64,000 bases of DNA from Leucobacter chromiireducens subsp. chromiireducens (GCF_016758255.1 NZ_QYAD01000001.1:992001-1056000), one strand, 5' to 3'. Numbered from the stretch's first letter, positions 1-9,427 are shown. Numbers and translations: made by a program. The notes: a model not told the origin generated them from the sequence alone.

Positions 1-157
1 TGCTCGAGGGAGGTCAGTCGCGCGCGCTGGGGGGCTGAGCCCGAGGAGGTCGTCATATTTCGAGGGTACCCCAGCTCGGGATCGCCCTCAGGGCGCCCAC
101 AGACTTCTCGCGCGACGGCGGGGAAGCCGTGCGGCGGTCGCGCAGCCACGCCCCCGG
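1..157. other. window edge upstream of dapB
   Basis: One plus-strand frame runs from the edge to a TGA at 36-38 and could be the last 11 codons of an upstream gene. It is too short to recognise. The rest, up to the dapB promoter, holds no supported gene. Confidence 0.3.
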
Positions 158-163
158 TATTCT
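158..163 (+). promoter_or_regulatory. -10 hexamer of dapB, leaderless geometry
   Basis: TATTCT lies exactly 6 nt before the ATG at 170. Transcription would start at or next to the start codon, as for many genes in this window. Confidence 0.55.
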
Positions 164-169
164 GGAGCT

Positions 170-940
170 ATGTCAGTGCGTGTTGCGGTCTCCGGCGCCT
201 CCGGTCGTCTCGGTTCTCTGGTGTGCGAGGTGGTCGAGCAATCGGCGGAGTGCGAGCTCGTTGCTCGCCTCGGCCGCGCCTCGGACGACAACGCGGGAGC
301 CGACGCTGCGGTGCTCGTCGACGTGAGCCACCCGGATGCATCGCCGGAGATCGTCGAGCGCGCGCTCGCGCGCGGGCAGCGCGTCATTATCGGAACGAGT
401 AGCTGGTCGGCGGACCGCCTGGCCTGGCTCGCCGAGCAGGTCGATGCACACTCGGGCACCGTCCTTGTGGTGCCGAACTTTTCGCTCGGCTCCGTGCTCG
501 GCACCGCGCTCGCGCGCATCGCTGCGCCATACTTCGATGCGGTCGAGATCGTCGAGGCCCACCACCCGCACAAGGTGGACTCGCCCTCGGGCACCGCGGT
601 CCGCACCGCGGAGCTCATCGCGGAGGCTCGTGAGGGCCGCGCGATCGACGCGCCGTTTGCGGAGCAGCCCGCCCGTGGCGAGCTCGTTGCTGGAATCCCC
701 GTGCACAGTCTGCGCCTCGCGGGCGTCGTGGCGAAGCAGGAGGTCCGTTTCGGCGGCCCGGGTGAGGTGCTCACCGTGACGCACGATACCCACTCGAACG
801 ATGCGTACCGCGCGGGCATCACCGCGGCCCTGCGCTTCATCACGGAGGCGAGCGGGCTGACGGTCGGCTTGGACCGGGTCCTGGGGGTCGGCGACGCTTC
901 CGCGTCCGCGGCGACCGCGCCGGCGGGAGACCTCGCGTGA
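170..940 (+). CDS. dapB: 4-hydroxy-tetrahydrodipicolinate reductase
   Basis: Catalyses the NAD(P)H-dependent second step of the diaminopimelate/lysine branch, in the cytoplasm. The 256-residue protein has the nucleotide-binding loop GASGRLG at residues 9-15 and the family signature EAHHPHKVDSPSGTA near 129-143, with the catalytic His pair at 131-132 and Lys135. Length is normal for the family. The ATG at 170 is supported by the -10 element 6 nt upstream and by the N-terminus fitting the family. The next gene overlaps its stop (GTGA), so the two are probably translationally coupled. The other dap genes here (dapA, dapF) are scattered. Confidence 0.97.
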   Translation: MSVRVAVSGASGRLGSLVCEVVEQSAECELVARLGRASDDNAGADAAVLVDVSHPDASPEIVERALARGQRVIIGTSSWSADRLAWLAEQVDAHSGTVLVVPNFSLGSVLGTALARIAAPYFDAVEIVEAHHPHKVDSPSGTAVRTAELIAEAREGRAIDAPFAEQPARGELVAGIPVHSLRLAGVVAKQEVRFGGPGEVLTVTHDTHSNDAYRAGITAALRFITEASGLTVGLDRVLGVGDASASAATAPAGDLA

Positions 941-1413
941 GCGCGCGCACCCGCGCCATCATCGGCGTCACGATCATGAGCGTGCTGCTCGTCTTGTACT
1001 TCATCTTCGCGGGAATCCGCGCAGTGGGGCTGCTCTCTTCGGGCACGCTTGTGCCGATTGTCATGGGCGTCGCTATGTTGGTGTTGCCGCTGCTCGGTGT
1101 CTGGGCGCTCGCGCGCGAGCTGATGTTCGGGCGCCAGGCCACCCGCCTGGCAGATCGGCTCGACGCCGCGGGCCTCATGCCTGAGGAACCCGTGGCAACC
1201 CGGCCCTCAGGCCGCCCCGAGCGCGCGGACGCCGACGCTGCGTTCCCGCGCTACCGTGCGGAGGTAGAAGCGAACCCAGAATCGTGGGAAAGCTGGATGC
1301 GCCTCGGCATTGTGTACGACGCATGCGGTGACCGAAAGCGCGCAAGAGGGGCGATTCGCGAAGCGATTGCCCTCGAAAAGAACGAAATCAGTGGGATTTC
1401 TTCGAAGGATTAG
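937..1413 (+). CDS. small membrane protein with TPR-like tail
   Basis: A 158-residue protein whose GTG start overlaps the dapB stop. Two hydrophobic segments (about residues 7-28 and 36-60) are followed by a soluble part. The last about 60 residues read like one tetratricopeptide unit, with alternating amphipathic helices around residues 100-150 (ESWMRLGIVYDACGDRKRA, then REAIALEK). No catalytic motif is visible. Proteins of this kind follow dapB in related actinobacteria, but I know of no assigned function. It may be a membrane-anchored scaffold. Confidence 0.8.
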   Translation: MSARTRAIIGVTIMSVLLVLYFIFAGIRAVGLLSSGTLVPIVMGVAMLVLPLLGVWALARELMFGRQATRLADRLDAAGLMPEEPVATRPSGRPERADADAAFPRYRAEVEANPESWESWMRLGIVYDACGDRKRARGAIREAIALEKNEISGISSKD

Positions 1414-1433
1414 GGAAAACGGCATCCCCTGCA

Positions 1434-1439
1434 TAGACT
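1434..1439 (+). promoter_or_regulatory. candidate -10 and structured 5' leader of the APC permease
   Basis: TAGACT at 1434-1439 would start transcription near 1446, leaving about 105 nt of leader before the ATG at 1551. The leader has two short perfect hairpins: CGGGG/CCCCG at 1461-1479 and GATTCC/GGAATC at 1484-1501. I cannot match it to a known riboswitch. Confidence 0.4.
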
Positions 1440-1550
1440 CGATGCCCGAAAGACAGGGATCGGGGCCCAGATGACCCCGTACGGATTCCATCGCCGGAAT
1501 CACCTGTAGCTGACGATGCGCACCATCACGCGCCAGAAAGCACGGTTGTC

Positions 1551-3149
1551 ATGGCCAAGTATGACCTCAACGCTCCCGAGCCACGAACTCGAACGCTTGA
1601 CTCGGTCACCGGTATCAGCAAGAAGGGCCTCCCGTCGGGAACCGTGGGGGTCATGGGCGCCCTTGTCATCGGTCTCTCGGTGTGTGCTCCCGCGTACACG
1701 CTGACGGCCGCAGTCGGCCCGGCCGCGAGCGAGGTGGGCTACCAGACTCCCGCGATCTTCCTCATGGGCTTCATCCCCATGCTGCTCGTGGCACTCGGCT
1801 ACCGCGCGCTCAACTCCGCGATGCCCGACTCGGGAACCTCCTTCACCTGGGCCGCGCGCGCTTTCGGCCCGTGGGTGGGCTGGATGGCGGGCTGGGGCCT
1901 CATCGCAGCAACGGTGCTGGTGCTCTCAAACCTCGCGGGAATCGCCGTCGAATTCCTGTTCCAGTCGATCAGCATCATCGCAGATGACCCCTCGATCGCT
2001 GAGCTCTCGGGCAACAAGCTCATCAACATCCTCGTCTGCCTCTGCTTCATGGCGGTTGCGACGTTCATCTCGTACCGCGGCATGACGTCGACGAAGATCT
2101 TCCAGTACATCACCGTCATCTTCCAGATGGCCATCATGATCTGGTTCATCGTCGCAATGTTCGTCGGCGCCGCTGATCCCGCCAACGAGGCCGGCCGCGT
2201 CCCCGAGCTTTCCTGGTTCAACCCGCTTGAGGTGGACAGCTTCAGCGCGTTCGCCGCAGGTATCGCCGTCTCGATCTTTGTGTACTGGGGCTGGGACACC
2301 GTGCTCACGATGGGCGAGGAGACAAAGCCGTCGAAGGGTCGCCTCTCCACCGAGAGCAAGGCTGCGATGATCCTCGTTCTCATCCTTGTTGTGCTCTACG
2401 TCAGCACCGCCGCGGCCACCGTCGCATACGCGGGCCTGGGCGAGACCGGCACCGGCCTGAACAACCCGAAGATTGCCGAGAACGTCTTCGCCGCGCTCGC
2501 GCATCCCGTGATGGGCCCCGCCGCGATCCTGCTCTCGCTCGCGATCCTTGTGAGCGCCATGGCCTCGATCAACTCGACTGCGATCTCGCCGGCACGTACG
2601 CTCCTCGCGATGTCGCACTACGGTGCGCTGCCGCCCGCCATCAAGAAGATCCACCCGAAGTACAAGTCGCCCTACGTCGCGCTGATGCTCTCCTCGATCG
2701 TCGCCTCGGTGTTCTACGCGATCATGCGCTTCCTCAGCGAGGACGTGCTCTGGGACACGATCACCGCCCTCGGCATGATGGTCTGCTTCTACTACGGCAT
2801 TACGGCGCTTGCGAGCCCCTGGTACTTCCGCAAGACCGCCGGCAAGGAGGGCCTCGGCTCGGTGATCTCGAAGATGGTGCTCCCGGGCCTCGGCGGCATC
2901 ATCCTGCTCATCGTGTTTGTGCAGACCACGGTCGACAGCATGGATCCCGCGTTCGGCTCGGGCTCGAACATCGGCGGCATTGGGCTCGTGGGCATCATCG
3001 GTGTCGTGGTGCTCGGCCTCGGCGTCGTGCTCATGTTCGTCCAGGCGAAGGCCTCGCCCGCGTTCTTCCGCGGCCAGGTCCTCGCGAAGGCGGATGCGGC
3101 GTCCGACACTTCGGCGATGCCTGTGTTTGACGATGGGCTCGGTTCCTAG
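1551..3149 (+). CDS. APC-superfamily amino-acid permease
   Basis: A 532-residue integral membrane protein with about 12 hydrophobic segments, typical of the amino acid-polyamine-organocation superfamily. The N-terminal region has the GTVGVMGALVIGLSVCAPAY type of TM1, which fits the unwound substrate-binding helix of these transporters, followed by a conserved stretch around MPDSGTSFTWAARAFGPWVG. The substrate cannot be read from sequence. The start is the ATG at 1551; the ribosome-binding site is weak. A strong terminator follows, so the gene is probably monocistronic with its own leader. Confidence 0.92.
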   Translation: MAKYDLNAPEPRTRTLDSVTGISKKGLPSGTVGVMGALVIGLSVCAPAYTLTAAVGPAASEVGYQTPAIFLMGFIPMLLVALGYRALNSAMPDSGTSFTWAARAFGPWVGWMAGWGLIAATVLVLSNLAGIAVEFLFQSISIIADDPSIAELSGNKLINILVCLCFMAVATFISYRGMTSTKIFQYITVIFQMAIMIWFIVAMFVGAADPANEAGRVPELSWFNPLEVDSFSAFAAGIAVSIFVYWGWDTVLTMGEETKPSKGRLSTESKAAMILVLILVVLYVSTAAATVAYAGLGETGTGLNNPKIAENVFAALAHPVMGPAAILLSLAILVSAMASINSTAISPARTLLAMSHYGALPPAIKKIHPKYKSPYVALMLSSIVASVFYAIMRFLSEDVLWDTITALGMMVCFYYGITALASPWYFRKTAGKEGLGSVISKMVLPGLGGIILLIVFVQTTVDSMDPAFGSGSNIGGIGLVGIIGVVVLGLGVVLMFVQAKASPAFFRGQVLAKADAASDTSAMPVFDDGLGS

Positions 3150-3177
3150 CCACTCGTGTGCGCCCGGTGGGGCGCTT

Positions 3178-3230
3178 CGGCCTCGGCGGGCCGCGGATCA
3201 TGACGATCTGCGGCCCGCCGAGGCCGTTTT
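3178..3230 (+). terminator. Rho-independent terminator after the APC permease
   Basis: A perfect 17-bp stem (3178-3194 with 3210-3226), a 15-nt loop, then TTTT at 3227-3230. Confidence 0.9.
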
Positions 3231-3306
3231 CGTTCGGGATCGCTGAGCGCTCACCGCAGCGGCTCCGGTCCGTCCCGGGGGAGGTGTGGGGTGAGCGGTC
3301 GCTCGC

Positions 3307-3312
3307 TAGAAT
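3307..3312 (+). promoter_or_regulatory. candidate -10 for the GGDEF gene
   Basis: TAGAAT lies 51 nt before the preferred ATG at 3363. It sits downstream of an in-frame GTG at 3291, which argues against that longer start. Two tiny ORFs lie in the leader: a GTG ORF at 3320-3352 (10 codons, 7 nt after the hexamer) and an ATG ORF at 3349-3366 whose stop overlaps the ATG at 3363. Confidence 0.4.
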
Positions 3313-3362
3313 CGGTGACGTGTGGTGCGACCCGGGGAAGGGTAGCGCATGATTGGGGAATC

Positions 3363-4364
3363 ATGAAGCGGGTGCAGCAATCGGAGATGTCGATTGCGGC
3401 TGCCGCATTTCTCTTCTCGGGCACCTGCCTCGCGCTGCTCAATGCGACCGCGCTGCGGCAGAACGATGAGCCGCGCCCCGATCTCTTCGCCACCGCGCTT
3501 GCGGGCCTCGTGGCGTGCGGGGTTATCCTGCTGCTCGGTCGACGGTTCACGCGGGCGGCTGCGGGCACGCTGATGGTGCTCGTGTTGCTCGTCGTCGTGC
3601 CTTCCGTGCTGCTCGTGCCGACGATGCTGCGCGCGGTGAACCTGGGCCTCCTCTTCCTCCCGTTCTTCCTGTTCCTCGTGTGGTTCATGCCGATGTGGTT
3701 CGCGCGGCTGCTCGGCTCCGTCTGGATTCTCCTGTACGCCGCGATCATGCTGGGCCGGTTCGGGATCCAAATGGGAACGGTCGTGCTCACGATCGGGGTG
3801 ACCGGCATCGTGATTGGCGAACTGGTGGGCCACTTCAAAGCGCGGCTCGAACGCACCTCGCTCACCGATCCGCTCTGCGATGTGTGGAACAAACGTGGCT
3901 TTGAGCGACTGCTCGGCTCGGCTGTCACCGCGGCGGAGCGCGGGGGCCACCCGCTCTCCCTCCTGTACCTCGATCTCGACGGATTCAAGGCCGTGAACGA
4001 CGCGCTGGGGCACGGCGCCGGCGACGCGTTACTGCGGGGCTTCGCCACGCAGATGGGGCAGCGGACGCGACCGGAAGACGTGTTTGCGCGCTTCGGGGGC
4101 GACGAGTTCGCGCTACTACTCGTCGACGTCGATCAGGCGGGGGCCGTGCGCACCGCCGAGCGGCTGCGCGGCGTGATCACTGAGCCGGCCTGGTCTTTCG
4201 GGGTGTCTGAGTGGCGGCCGGGGGAGAGCTCCGCTGAGTTCATCGAGCGCGCGGATCTCCTCATGCTGAGTGCGAAGCGGCGCGGCCGTCCGCTCCTGGC
4301 GGAACGCGCGGAGTCGCCCGGCACGGCGGTTCCCGAGTGGGGCGCGGGTACACTGGGGGCGTGA
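3363..4364 (+). CDS. membrane-anchored diguanylate cyclase (GGDEF)
   Basis: Predicted to make the second messenger c-di-GMP at the membrane. The 333-residue protein has about six hydrophobic segments in residues 10-155 and then one GGDEF domain. The active-site motif GGDEF is intact at 245-249. An RxxD inhibitory I-site (RPED, 236-239) sits at the canonical five-residue spacing before it, so product inhibition is expected. The [13 protein letters not shown] segment (about 201-213) is the usual metal/nucleotide region. No EAL domain is present. A longer GTG start at 3291 would add 24 residues but lies upstream of the candidate promoter. The stop overlaps the thyA start. Confidence 0.88.
   Translation: MKRVQQSEMSIAAAAFLFSGTCLALLNATALRQNDEPRPDLFATALAGLVACGVILLLGRRFTRAAAGTLMVLVLLVVVPSVLLVPTMLRAVNLGLLFLPFFLFLVWFMPMWFARLLGSVWILLYAAIMLGRFGIQMGTVVLTIGVTGIVIGELVGHFKARLERTSLTDPLCDVWNKRGFERLLGSAVTAAERGGHPLSLLYLDLDGFKAVNDALGHGAGDALLRGFATQMGQRTRPEDVFARFGGDEFALLLVDVDQAGAVRTAERLRGVITEPAWSFGVSEWRPGESSAEFIERADLLMLSAKRRGRPLLAERAESPGTAVPEWGAGTLGA
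4349..4354 (+). promoter_or_regulatory. -10 hexamer of thyA, leaderless geometry
   Basis: TACACT is followed by exactly 6 nt and the GTG at 4361. It lies inside the 3' end of the GGDEF gene. Confidence 0.6.
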
Positions 4365-5170
4365 GCGCCAATCAGATTCCCACCCCCTACGAAGACCTGC
4401 TGCGCGAGGTATACGAGCGCGGCGATGCGAAGTCGGACCGCACGGGAACCGGCACTCGGAGCCTCTTCGGGCGACAGATCCGCTTCGATCTCGCGGAGTC
4501 GTTCCCGCTGCTCACCACGAAGCGCGTGCACTTCAAATCGGTCGCGGTTGAACTGCTGTGGTTCCTCCGCGGCGAGGGGAACACGAAGTTCCTCACCGAC
4601 AACGGGGTGACCATTTGGGACGAGTGGGCCGATGAGAATGGTGACCTTGGCCCGGTCTACGGCGTGCAGTGGCGTTCCTGGCCCACCCCCGCGGGCGAGC
4701 ACATCGACCAGATCGAGCGCGTCATCGAGCAGATCCGTGAGACGCCCGACTCGCGGCGCATGATCGTGTCGGCCTGGAACGTCGCCGACCTTGACGAGAT
4801 GGCGCTCATGCCGTGCCACGCGTTTTTCCAGTTCTACGTCGCGGACGGCAAGCTCTCCTGCCAGCTGTACCAGCGCTCGGCCGACATGTTCCTCGGCGTG
4901 CCGTTCAACATCGCTTCGTACGCGCTGCTCACGCTCATGGTTGCGCAGCAGACCGGGCTTGAGCCCGGCGAGTTCATCTGGACGGGCGGCGACTGCCACA
5001 TCTACGACAACCACGTCGAGCAGGTCGAGTTGCAGCTCAGCCGTGAGGCGCTCCCGTACCCGAAGATCGCGATCCGCAAGGCAGAGTCGATCTCTGACTA
5101 CACACTCGAGGACTTCGAGGTGCTGGGCTACGAGCACCATCCGGGCATCAAAGCCCCGGTGGCGGTCTAA
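4361..5170 (+). CDS. thyA: thymidylate synthase
   Basis: Converts dUMP and methylene-tetrahydrofolate to dTMP and dihydrofolate. The 269-residue protein is close to the usual ThyA length. It has DRTGTGT near residues 26-32, the nucleophile Cys152 in [11 protein letters not shown], then [12 protein letters not shown] and [12 protein letters not shown] for dUMP and folate binding. The GTG at 4361 is chosen over a GTG at 4337 because the promoter hexamer ends 6 nt before it and the N-terminus then fits the family. dfrA follows after 2 nt, pairing folate oxidation with its reduction. Confidence 0.97.
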   Translation: MSANQIPTPYEDLLREVYERGDAKSDRTGTGTRSLFGRQIRFDLAESFPLLTTKRVHFKSVAVELLWFLRGEGNTKFLTDNGVTIWDEWADENGDLGPVYGVQWRSWPTPAGEHIDQIERVIEQIRETPDSRRMIVSAWNVADLDEMALMPCHAFFQFYVADGKLSCQLYQRSADMFLGVPFNIASYALLTLMVAQQTGLEPGEFIWTGGDCHIYDNHVEQVELQLSREALPYPKIAIRKAESISDYTLEDFEVLGYEHHPGIKAPVAV

Positions 5171-5172
5171 CC

Positions 5173-5724
5173 ATGGCGGGGGAGCGCCCGCGGCTCGGCA
5201 TGATCTGGGCCGAAGCTCGGGGCGGGGCGATCGGCCGCGCGGGCGACATGCCCTGGCATCTGCCTGAGGACCTCGCGCACTTCAAGCGAAGCACCCTGGG
5301 TGCGCCCGTGATCATGGGGCGGCGCACATGGGAGTCGCTGCCGGAGCGCGTTCGGCCGCTGCCGGGCCGCTCGAACATCGTGGTGACCCGAGACTCGACG
5401 TACGCGGCGCCCGGCGCCACCGTGGTCGGCTCGCTCGACGCAGCGCTGCAGGCGCTCGACTCGGACGCGGGACCAGACGTGGATTCCGGTGCGCAGCCGG
5501 GCGTCGTGGACGCGTGGATTATGGGCGGCGGCGAGCTCTACCGCAGCGCCCTGCCGCACGCGAGCGAGCTCGTCATCACCCGGATCGCGCTCGACGTGCC
5601 CGATGCTGATACCTTCGCGCCCCAGCTCGGGGCTGAATGGCAACTCGCTGAGGCCGGAGTGGATGAGCGTGCGGCAAGCGGGCTGGGCTACCGATTCGAG
5701 CGCTGGCTGCGCGTCACCGAATGA
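5173..5724 (+). CDS. dfrA: dihydrofolate reductase
   Basis: Reduces the dihydrofolate released by ThyA, using NADPH. The 183-residue protein carries GRAGDMPWHLPEDLAHFKRST, the canonical substrate-side block, with the catalytic acidic residue at Asp33, and the NADPH-binding MGRRTWESLP at about 48-57. Near the C-terminus, IMGGGELY matches the second cofactor loop. Its ATG lies 2 nt after the thyA stop, so it is co-transcribed. It is slightly longer than bacterial DHFRs of about 160 residues, owing to a mid-protein insertion around residues 90-115. Confidence 0.95.
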   Translation: MAGERPRLGMIWAEARGGAIGRAGDMPWHLPEDLAHFKRSTLGAPVIMGRRTWESLPERVRPLPGRSNIVVTRDSTYAAPGATVVGSLDAALQALDSDAGPDVDSGAQPGVVDAWIMGGGELYRSALPHASELVITRIALDVPDADTFAPQLGAEWQLAEAGVDERAASGLGYRFERWLRVTE

Positions 5725-5765
5725 CGAATACGGTCTCCCGGTGAGCGAGGGGCCGCGGCGTCCGG

Positions 5766-5771
5766 TAGCCT
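5766..5771 (+). promoter_or_regulatory. -10 hexamer of dapA, leaderless geometry
   Basis: TAGCCT is followed by 6 nt and the GTG at 5778. The spacing picks this GTG over the adjacent in-frame GTG at 5775. Confidence 0.6.
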
Positions 5772-5777
5772 AGGGTG

Positions 5778-6755
5778 GTGGCAAATCAGGAGAATCCCTT
5801 CGGACAGGTACTCGTCGCGCTCGTCACGCCCTTCCAGGCGGACGGCGAGGTCGATTGGCCTGCTGTGGAGAAGCACATCGACGATTGCATCGTCAGTGGC
5901 GCCGACGGCATTGTCGTCACGGGTACCACTGGCGAGACCAGCACGCTGACGGACCCTGAGAAGCTCAAACTCGTTGAGGTGGCAAAGTCGGTCTCCGGTG
6001 GCCGCGCAAAGATCATCACGGGCGGTGGCTCGAACGAGACCGCGCACGCGATTGAGCTGTACCGCGCCAGCGAAAAGGCGGGCGCAGACGGTGTGATGAT
6101 CGTCACCCCGTACTACAACAAGCCCACCCAGGCGGGCCTGCTCACGCACTTCCGCATGGTCGCCGACGCGACCGACCTGCCCGTGATCCTCTACGACATC
6201 CCCGGTCGCACCGGCGTACCGATCACGTACGAGACGATCCTCCGTCTCGCGAAGCACCCGAACATTCTCGCGGTGAAGGACGCCAAGGGCGACTTCAGCG
6301 AGGTCAGCCGTGTGCTGAACCAGACCGATCTCATGTACTTCTCGGGCGACGACGCAAACGTGCTGCCGCACCTCGCGATCGGCGCGACCGGCCTCATCGG
6401 GGTCACGGCGAACATCGCCGCGGCGCCGTACCGCGCCATCATCGACGCCGTGAACGCAGGAGACCTGCACACCGCGCGCGACGCACACCAGAGCCTCGAG
6501 CCCCTCGTGCGCGCCGTGATGACGCACGTTCCCGGCACGGTCGCGGCGAAGTACATCCTGCACGGCCTCGGCCGTATCGGCAGCCCGCGCGTCCGGCTTC
6601 CCCTCGTGGGGCCGGAGGAGTGGGAGGCCGCACTCATCGAAGACGAGCTCGCGCTCGTCAGCGACGTCCCCGGCGTCGACCTTTCAAACTTCAGGCCGGA
6701 CCGCAATGCGGCTGCCGGCGGTGCCCTGCCCAAGATCGCAGGCACCACCCGCTAA
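5778..6755 (+). CDS. dapA: 4-hydroxy-tetrahydrodipicolinate synthase
   Basis: Condenses pyruvate and aspartate semialdehyde, the first committed step towards lysine and diaminopimelate. The 325-residue TIM-barrel protein has the GTTGET phosphate-type loop at 49-54, the catalytic Tyr139 in ILYDIPGRTG, and the Schiff-base Lys167 in LAVKDAKGDF. It is about 25 residues longer than the E. coli enzyme because of its C-terminal tail. The ribonuclease J gene follows 15 nt downstream with its own Shine-Dalgarno, a common actinobacterial arrangement. Confidence 0.96.
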   Translation: MANQENPFGQVLVALVTPFQADGEVDWPAVEKHIDDCIVSGADGIVVTGTTGETSTLTDPEKLKLVEVAKSVSGGRAKIITGGGSNETAHAIELYRASEKAGADGVMIVTPYYNKPTQAGLLTHFRMVADATDLPVILYDIPGRTGVPITYETILRLAKHPNILAVKDAKGDFSEVSRVLNQTDLMYFSGDDANVLPHLAIGATGLIGVTANIAAAPYRAIIDAVNAGDLHTARDAHQSLEPLVRAVMTHVPGTVAAKYILHGLGRIGSPRVRLPLVGPEEWEAALIEDELALVSDVPGVDLSNFRPDRNAAAGGALPKIAGTTR

Positions 6756-6770
6756 CAAACAGGAGGCTTT

Positions 6771-8447
6771 GTGCCCAACCCCCCTTACGCGCCCCCCGCC
6801 CTCGAGCAGGGAACACTGCGCATCACGCCGCTCGGCGGCCTCGGCGAGGTCGGCCGGAACATGACCGTCTACGAGATCAACGGCAAGTTGCTCGTCGTTG
6901 ACTGCGGCGTGCTTTTTCCCGAGGTCCAGCACCCCGGTGTTGACCTCATCCTGCCCGATATCTCGAAGATCGAGGATCGCCTCGGCGATATCGTCGCGGT
7001 CGTCCTCACGCACGGCCACGAGGACCACATCGGTGGCGTTCCCTACCTGCTGAAGAAGCGCGAGGACATCCCGCTCGTCGGCTCGAAGCTCACCCTCGCA
7101 TTTGTTGAGGCGAAGCTGAAGGAGCACCGCATCCGCCCCGTCACGAAGGTGGTCGCGGAGGACGAGCGTGTGCAGTTCGGCCCGTTCGATCTTGAGTTCA
7201 TCGCGGTGAACCACTCGATCCCCGACGCGCTCGCGGTCGCGATCCGCACCGATGCCGGCATGGTGATCGGCACGGGCGACTTCAAGATGGACCAGCTGCC
7301 GCTTGACGGTCGCATTACTGACCTGCGCGCGTTCGCGCGACTCGGCGAGGAGGGCGTTGACCTCTTCATGACCGACTCGACCAACGCCGATGTGCCGGGC
7401 TTCACCTCGCCCGAGAAGAACATCGGTCCCGTTATCGAGCAGGTCATCGCGAAGACGAGCGGCAAGGTCGTGGTGGCGAGCTTCTCGAGCCACGTGCACC
7501 GCGTGCAGCAGGTGCTGGATGCGGCCCAGGCGAATGGCCGCCGCGTCGTGCTGCTCGGCCGTTCGATGGTGCGCAACATGAAGATTGCGGCCGACCTGGG
7601 TTACCTCGACGTTCCCGAGGGCGTGCTTGTCGACCTCAAGAAGAGCGGCGACATCCCCGATCATCGGATCGTGTACATGTCCACCGGTTCGCAGGGTGAG
7701 CCGATGGCAGTGCTCAGCCGCATGGTGAACCGTGAGCACCAGGTCGAGGTGGGTGAGGGCGACACCGTCATCCTCGCGTCGAGCCTGATCCCAGGCAATG
7801 AGACTTCTGTGTACCGCGTGATCGACGGGCTGATCAAGCTCGGCGCCAACGTCGTGCACAAGGGCAACGCCAAGGTGCACGTCTCGGGCCACGCGTCCGC
7901 GGGCGAGCTGCTCTATTGCTACAACATCGTGCGCCCGAAGAACGTGATGCCGATTCACGGCGAGCACCGCATGCTCGTCGCGAATGCCGCGCTCGCGATC
8001 GAGACCGGGGTGCCGCAGAATCGCACCGTGATCGCCGAGAACGGCACGGTCGTTGATCTCGTTGACGGTGTCGCACGGCCCGTCGGCCAGCTCGATATCG
8101 ACTTCATCTACGTCGACGGCAAGAGCGTTGGCCGGGTCACCGAGGACGATCTGCGCGACCGTCGCACGCTCGCCGAGGAGGGCTTCATCTCGGTCATCAC
8201 CGTTGTGGAGACCACACTCGGGCAGATCGTGTCCGGCCCCGACATCCACGCGAAGGGTGTCGCAGAGGAGAAGCACGTCTTCGAGAAGATCAAGCCCCAG
8301 GTCGCGAAGGCGCTTGAGGATGCCATGAAGGACGGGATCACCGATCACCACCAGCTGCAGCAGATCACGCGCCGCACCGTCGGTCGCTGGGTCGGCACCA
8401 AGCTGCGCCGCAAGGCGATGATCGTGCCCGTCGTCGTGGTGGTGTAG
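6771..8447 (+). CDS. rnj: ribonuclease J
   Basis: A metallo-beta-lactamase/beta-CASP ribonuclease for mRNA decay and rRNA maturation. The 558-residue protein has the zinc motif HGHEDHIGG at residues 81-89, further metal ligands in NHSIPDA and GTGDFKMD, and the beta-CASP HVSGHAS motif in the second half. The GTG at 6771 has a perfect AGGAGG 4 nt upstream (6761-6766). It appears co-transcribed with dapA and, 5 nt downstream, with a FemABX-like gene. Confidence 0.96.
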   Translation: MPNPPYAPPALEQGTLRITPLGGLGEVGRNMTVYEINGKLLVVDCGVLFPEVQHPGVDLILPDISKIEDRLGDIVAVVLTHGHEDHIGGVPYLLKKREDIPLVGSKLTLAFVEAKLKEHRIRPVTKVVAEDERVQFGPFDLEFIAVNHSIPDALAVAIRTDAGMVIGTGDFKMDQLPLDGRITDLRAFARLGEEGVDLFMTDSTNADVPGFTSPEKNIGPVIEQVIAKTSGKVVVASFSSHVHRVQQVLDAAQANGRRVVLLGRSMVRNMKIAADLGYLDVPEGVLVDLKKSGDIPDHRIVYMSTGSQGEPMAVLSRMVNREHQVEVGEGDTVILASSLIPGNETSVYRVIDGLIKLGANVVHKGNAKVHVSGHASAGELLYCYNIVRPKNVMPIHGEHRMLVANAALAIETGVPQNRTVIAENGTVVDLVDGVARPVGQLDIDFIYVDGKSVGRVTEDDLRDRRTLAEEGFISVITVVETTLGQIVSGPDIHAKGVAEEKHVFEKIKPQVAKALEDAMKDGITDHHQLQQITRRTVGRWVGTKLRRKAMIVPVVVVV

Positions 8448-8452
8448 GGAGT

Positions 8453-9427
8453 ATGGCCAACTTTTTCCAGACTGAACGCTGGTGGCAGTTCCAGTCGGAG
8501 CTCGGAGAGAAAGTCATCTCTGGCTCCGGCACCGACTGGCACTACTTCGGGCGAATCGTGCGCGATTCGCTCGGCCCCTACCTCTACCTGCCCTACGGGC
8601 CGGTAGTGCGTGACGAGCGCGGCCTCGACGCGGCGATTGCCCACGCGAAGGCGCAGGCCAAGCAGCTCGGCTGCTACCGCCTGATCATCGAACCCTCGCT
8701 GCCGATCACCCCCGCGCAAGCGGGGAAGCGCGGCAAGCGCATGCTCACGGGATTCCAGCCCAGCCGCACGCACGTGGTCGACCTCACGCAGAGTGAGGAA
8801 GACATCATTGCCGGCATGAACACCACCCGCCGCAAGCAGTACCGCGGCGCGGCAAAGCGCGGCTACAGCTTCGCTGAGCTGGCGGACGAGGCGGACTACC
8901 AGCTGGGGATCGAGCTGCTCCGCCAGACGGGCGAGACGCGCTCGTTCGAGGTGCGCGATAGCGAGTACTTCACGCACTTCCGTGGACTGGTGGACGAGGG
9001 CATCGCCCGGGTATTCACCGCGAAGCAGGATGGCGAGACCAAGGTGGTCGGCTACGTCGTCGACGACGAGGACACTCGGTATTACCTCTACGTGGGCCGT
9101 GACACCTCGAACGTGAGCATGCACATCTCCGGGCCGTTCATCGCGTATTTGATGCTCGACGCCAAAGCGCGGGGGCTCAGCACCTTCGATTTCTACGGGA
9201 TTTCAGCGCGCGACGATGTGCCGGACGAGTGGACCGGCTTCACGACGTTCAAGCGCACCTTCGGGGGGCACGCCGTGCAGTTCTCGGGCGCGTGGGAGAT
9301 CCCCGTGCTCCCCGGAAAGTACGCCCTGCGTCGCACCCTCGACTGGGCGCACGAGCTTCGCGCGAAGGCCGCGGCCCGGAAGGCGAAGCCCGCCGAGGCA
9401 GCACCCGCGGAACCCACAAAGGACTAG
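8453..9427 (+). CDS. FemABX-like aminoacyltransferase 1
   Basis: Belongs to the FemABX/GNAT-fold family that adds amino acids to peptidoglycan peptides, often from aminoacyl-tRNA. The 324-residue protein has the double-GNAT features: a central block around MNTTRRKQYRGAAKRGYSF, then a C-terminal block FDFYGISARDDVPDEW and TTFKRTFGGHAVQFSGAWE (about residues 245-285), where family members keep an FK-F-GG signature. A Lys/Ala-rich tail follows. It starts 5 nt after rnj and ends 4 nt before murJ, which favours a cell-wall role. The amino acid it transfers cannot be read from sequence. Confidence 0.87.
   Translation: MANFFQTERWWQFQSELGEKVISGSGTDWHYFGRIVRDSLGPYLYLPYGPVVRDERGLDAAIAHAKAQAKQLGCYRLIIEPSLPITPAQAGKRGKRMLTGFQPSRTHVVDLTQSEEDIIAGMNTTRRKQYRGAAKRGYSFAELADEADYQLGIELLRQTGETRSFEVRDSEYFTHFRGLVDEGIARVFTAKQDGETKVVGYVVDDEDTRYYLYVGRDTSNVSMHISGPFIAYLMLDAKARGLSTFDFYGISARDDVPDEWTGFTTFKRTFGGHAVQFSGAWEIPVLPGKYALRRTLDWAHELRAKAAARKAKPAEAAPAEPTKD

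Noticed and set aside
3291..3362. A GTG start for the GGDEF protein at 3291
   Set aside because: It lies upstream of the candidate -10 at 3307 and adds residues unlike the family.
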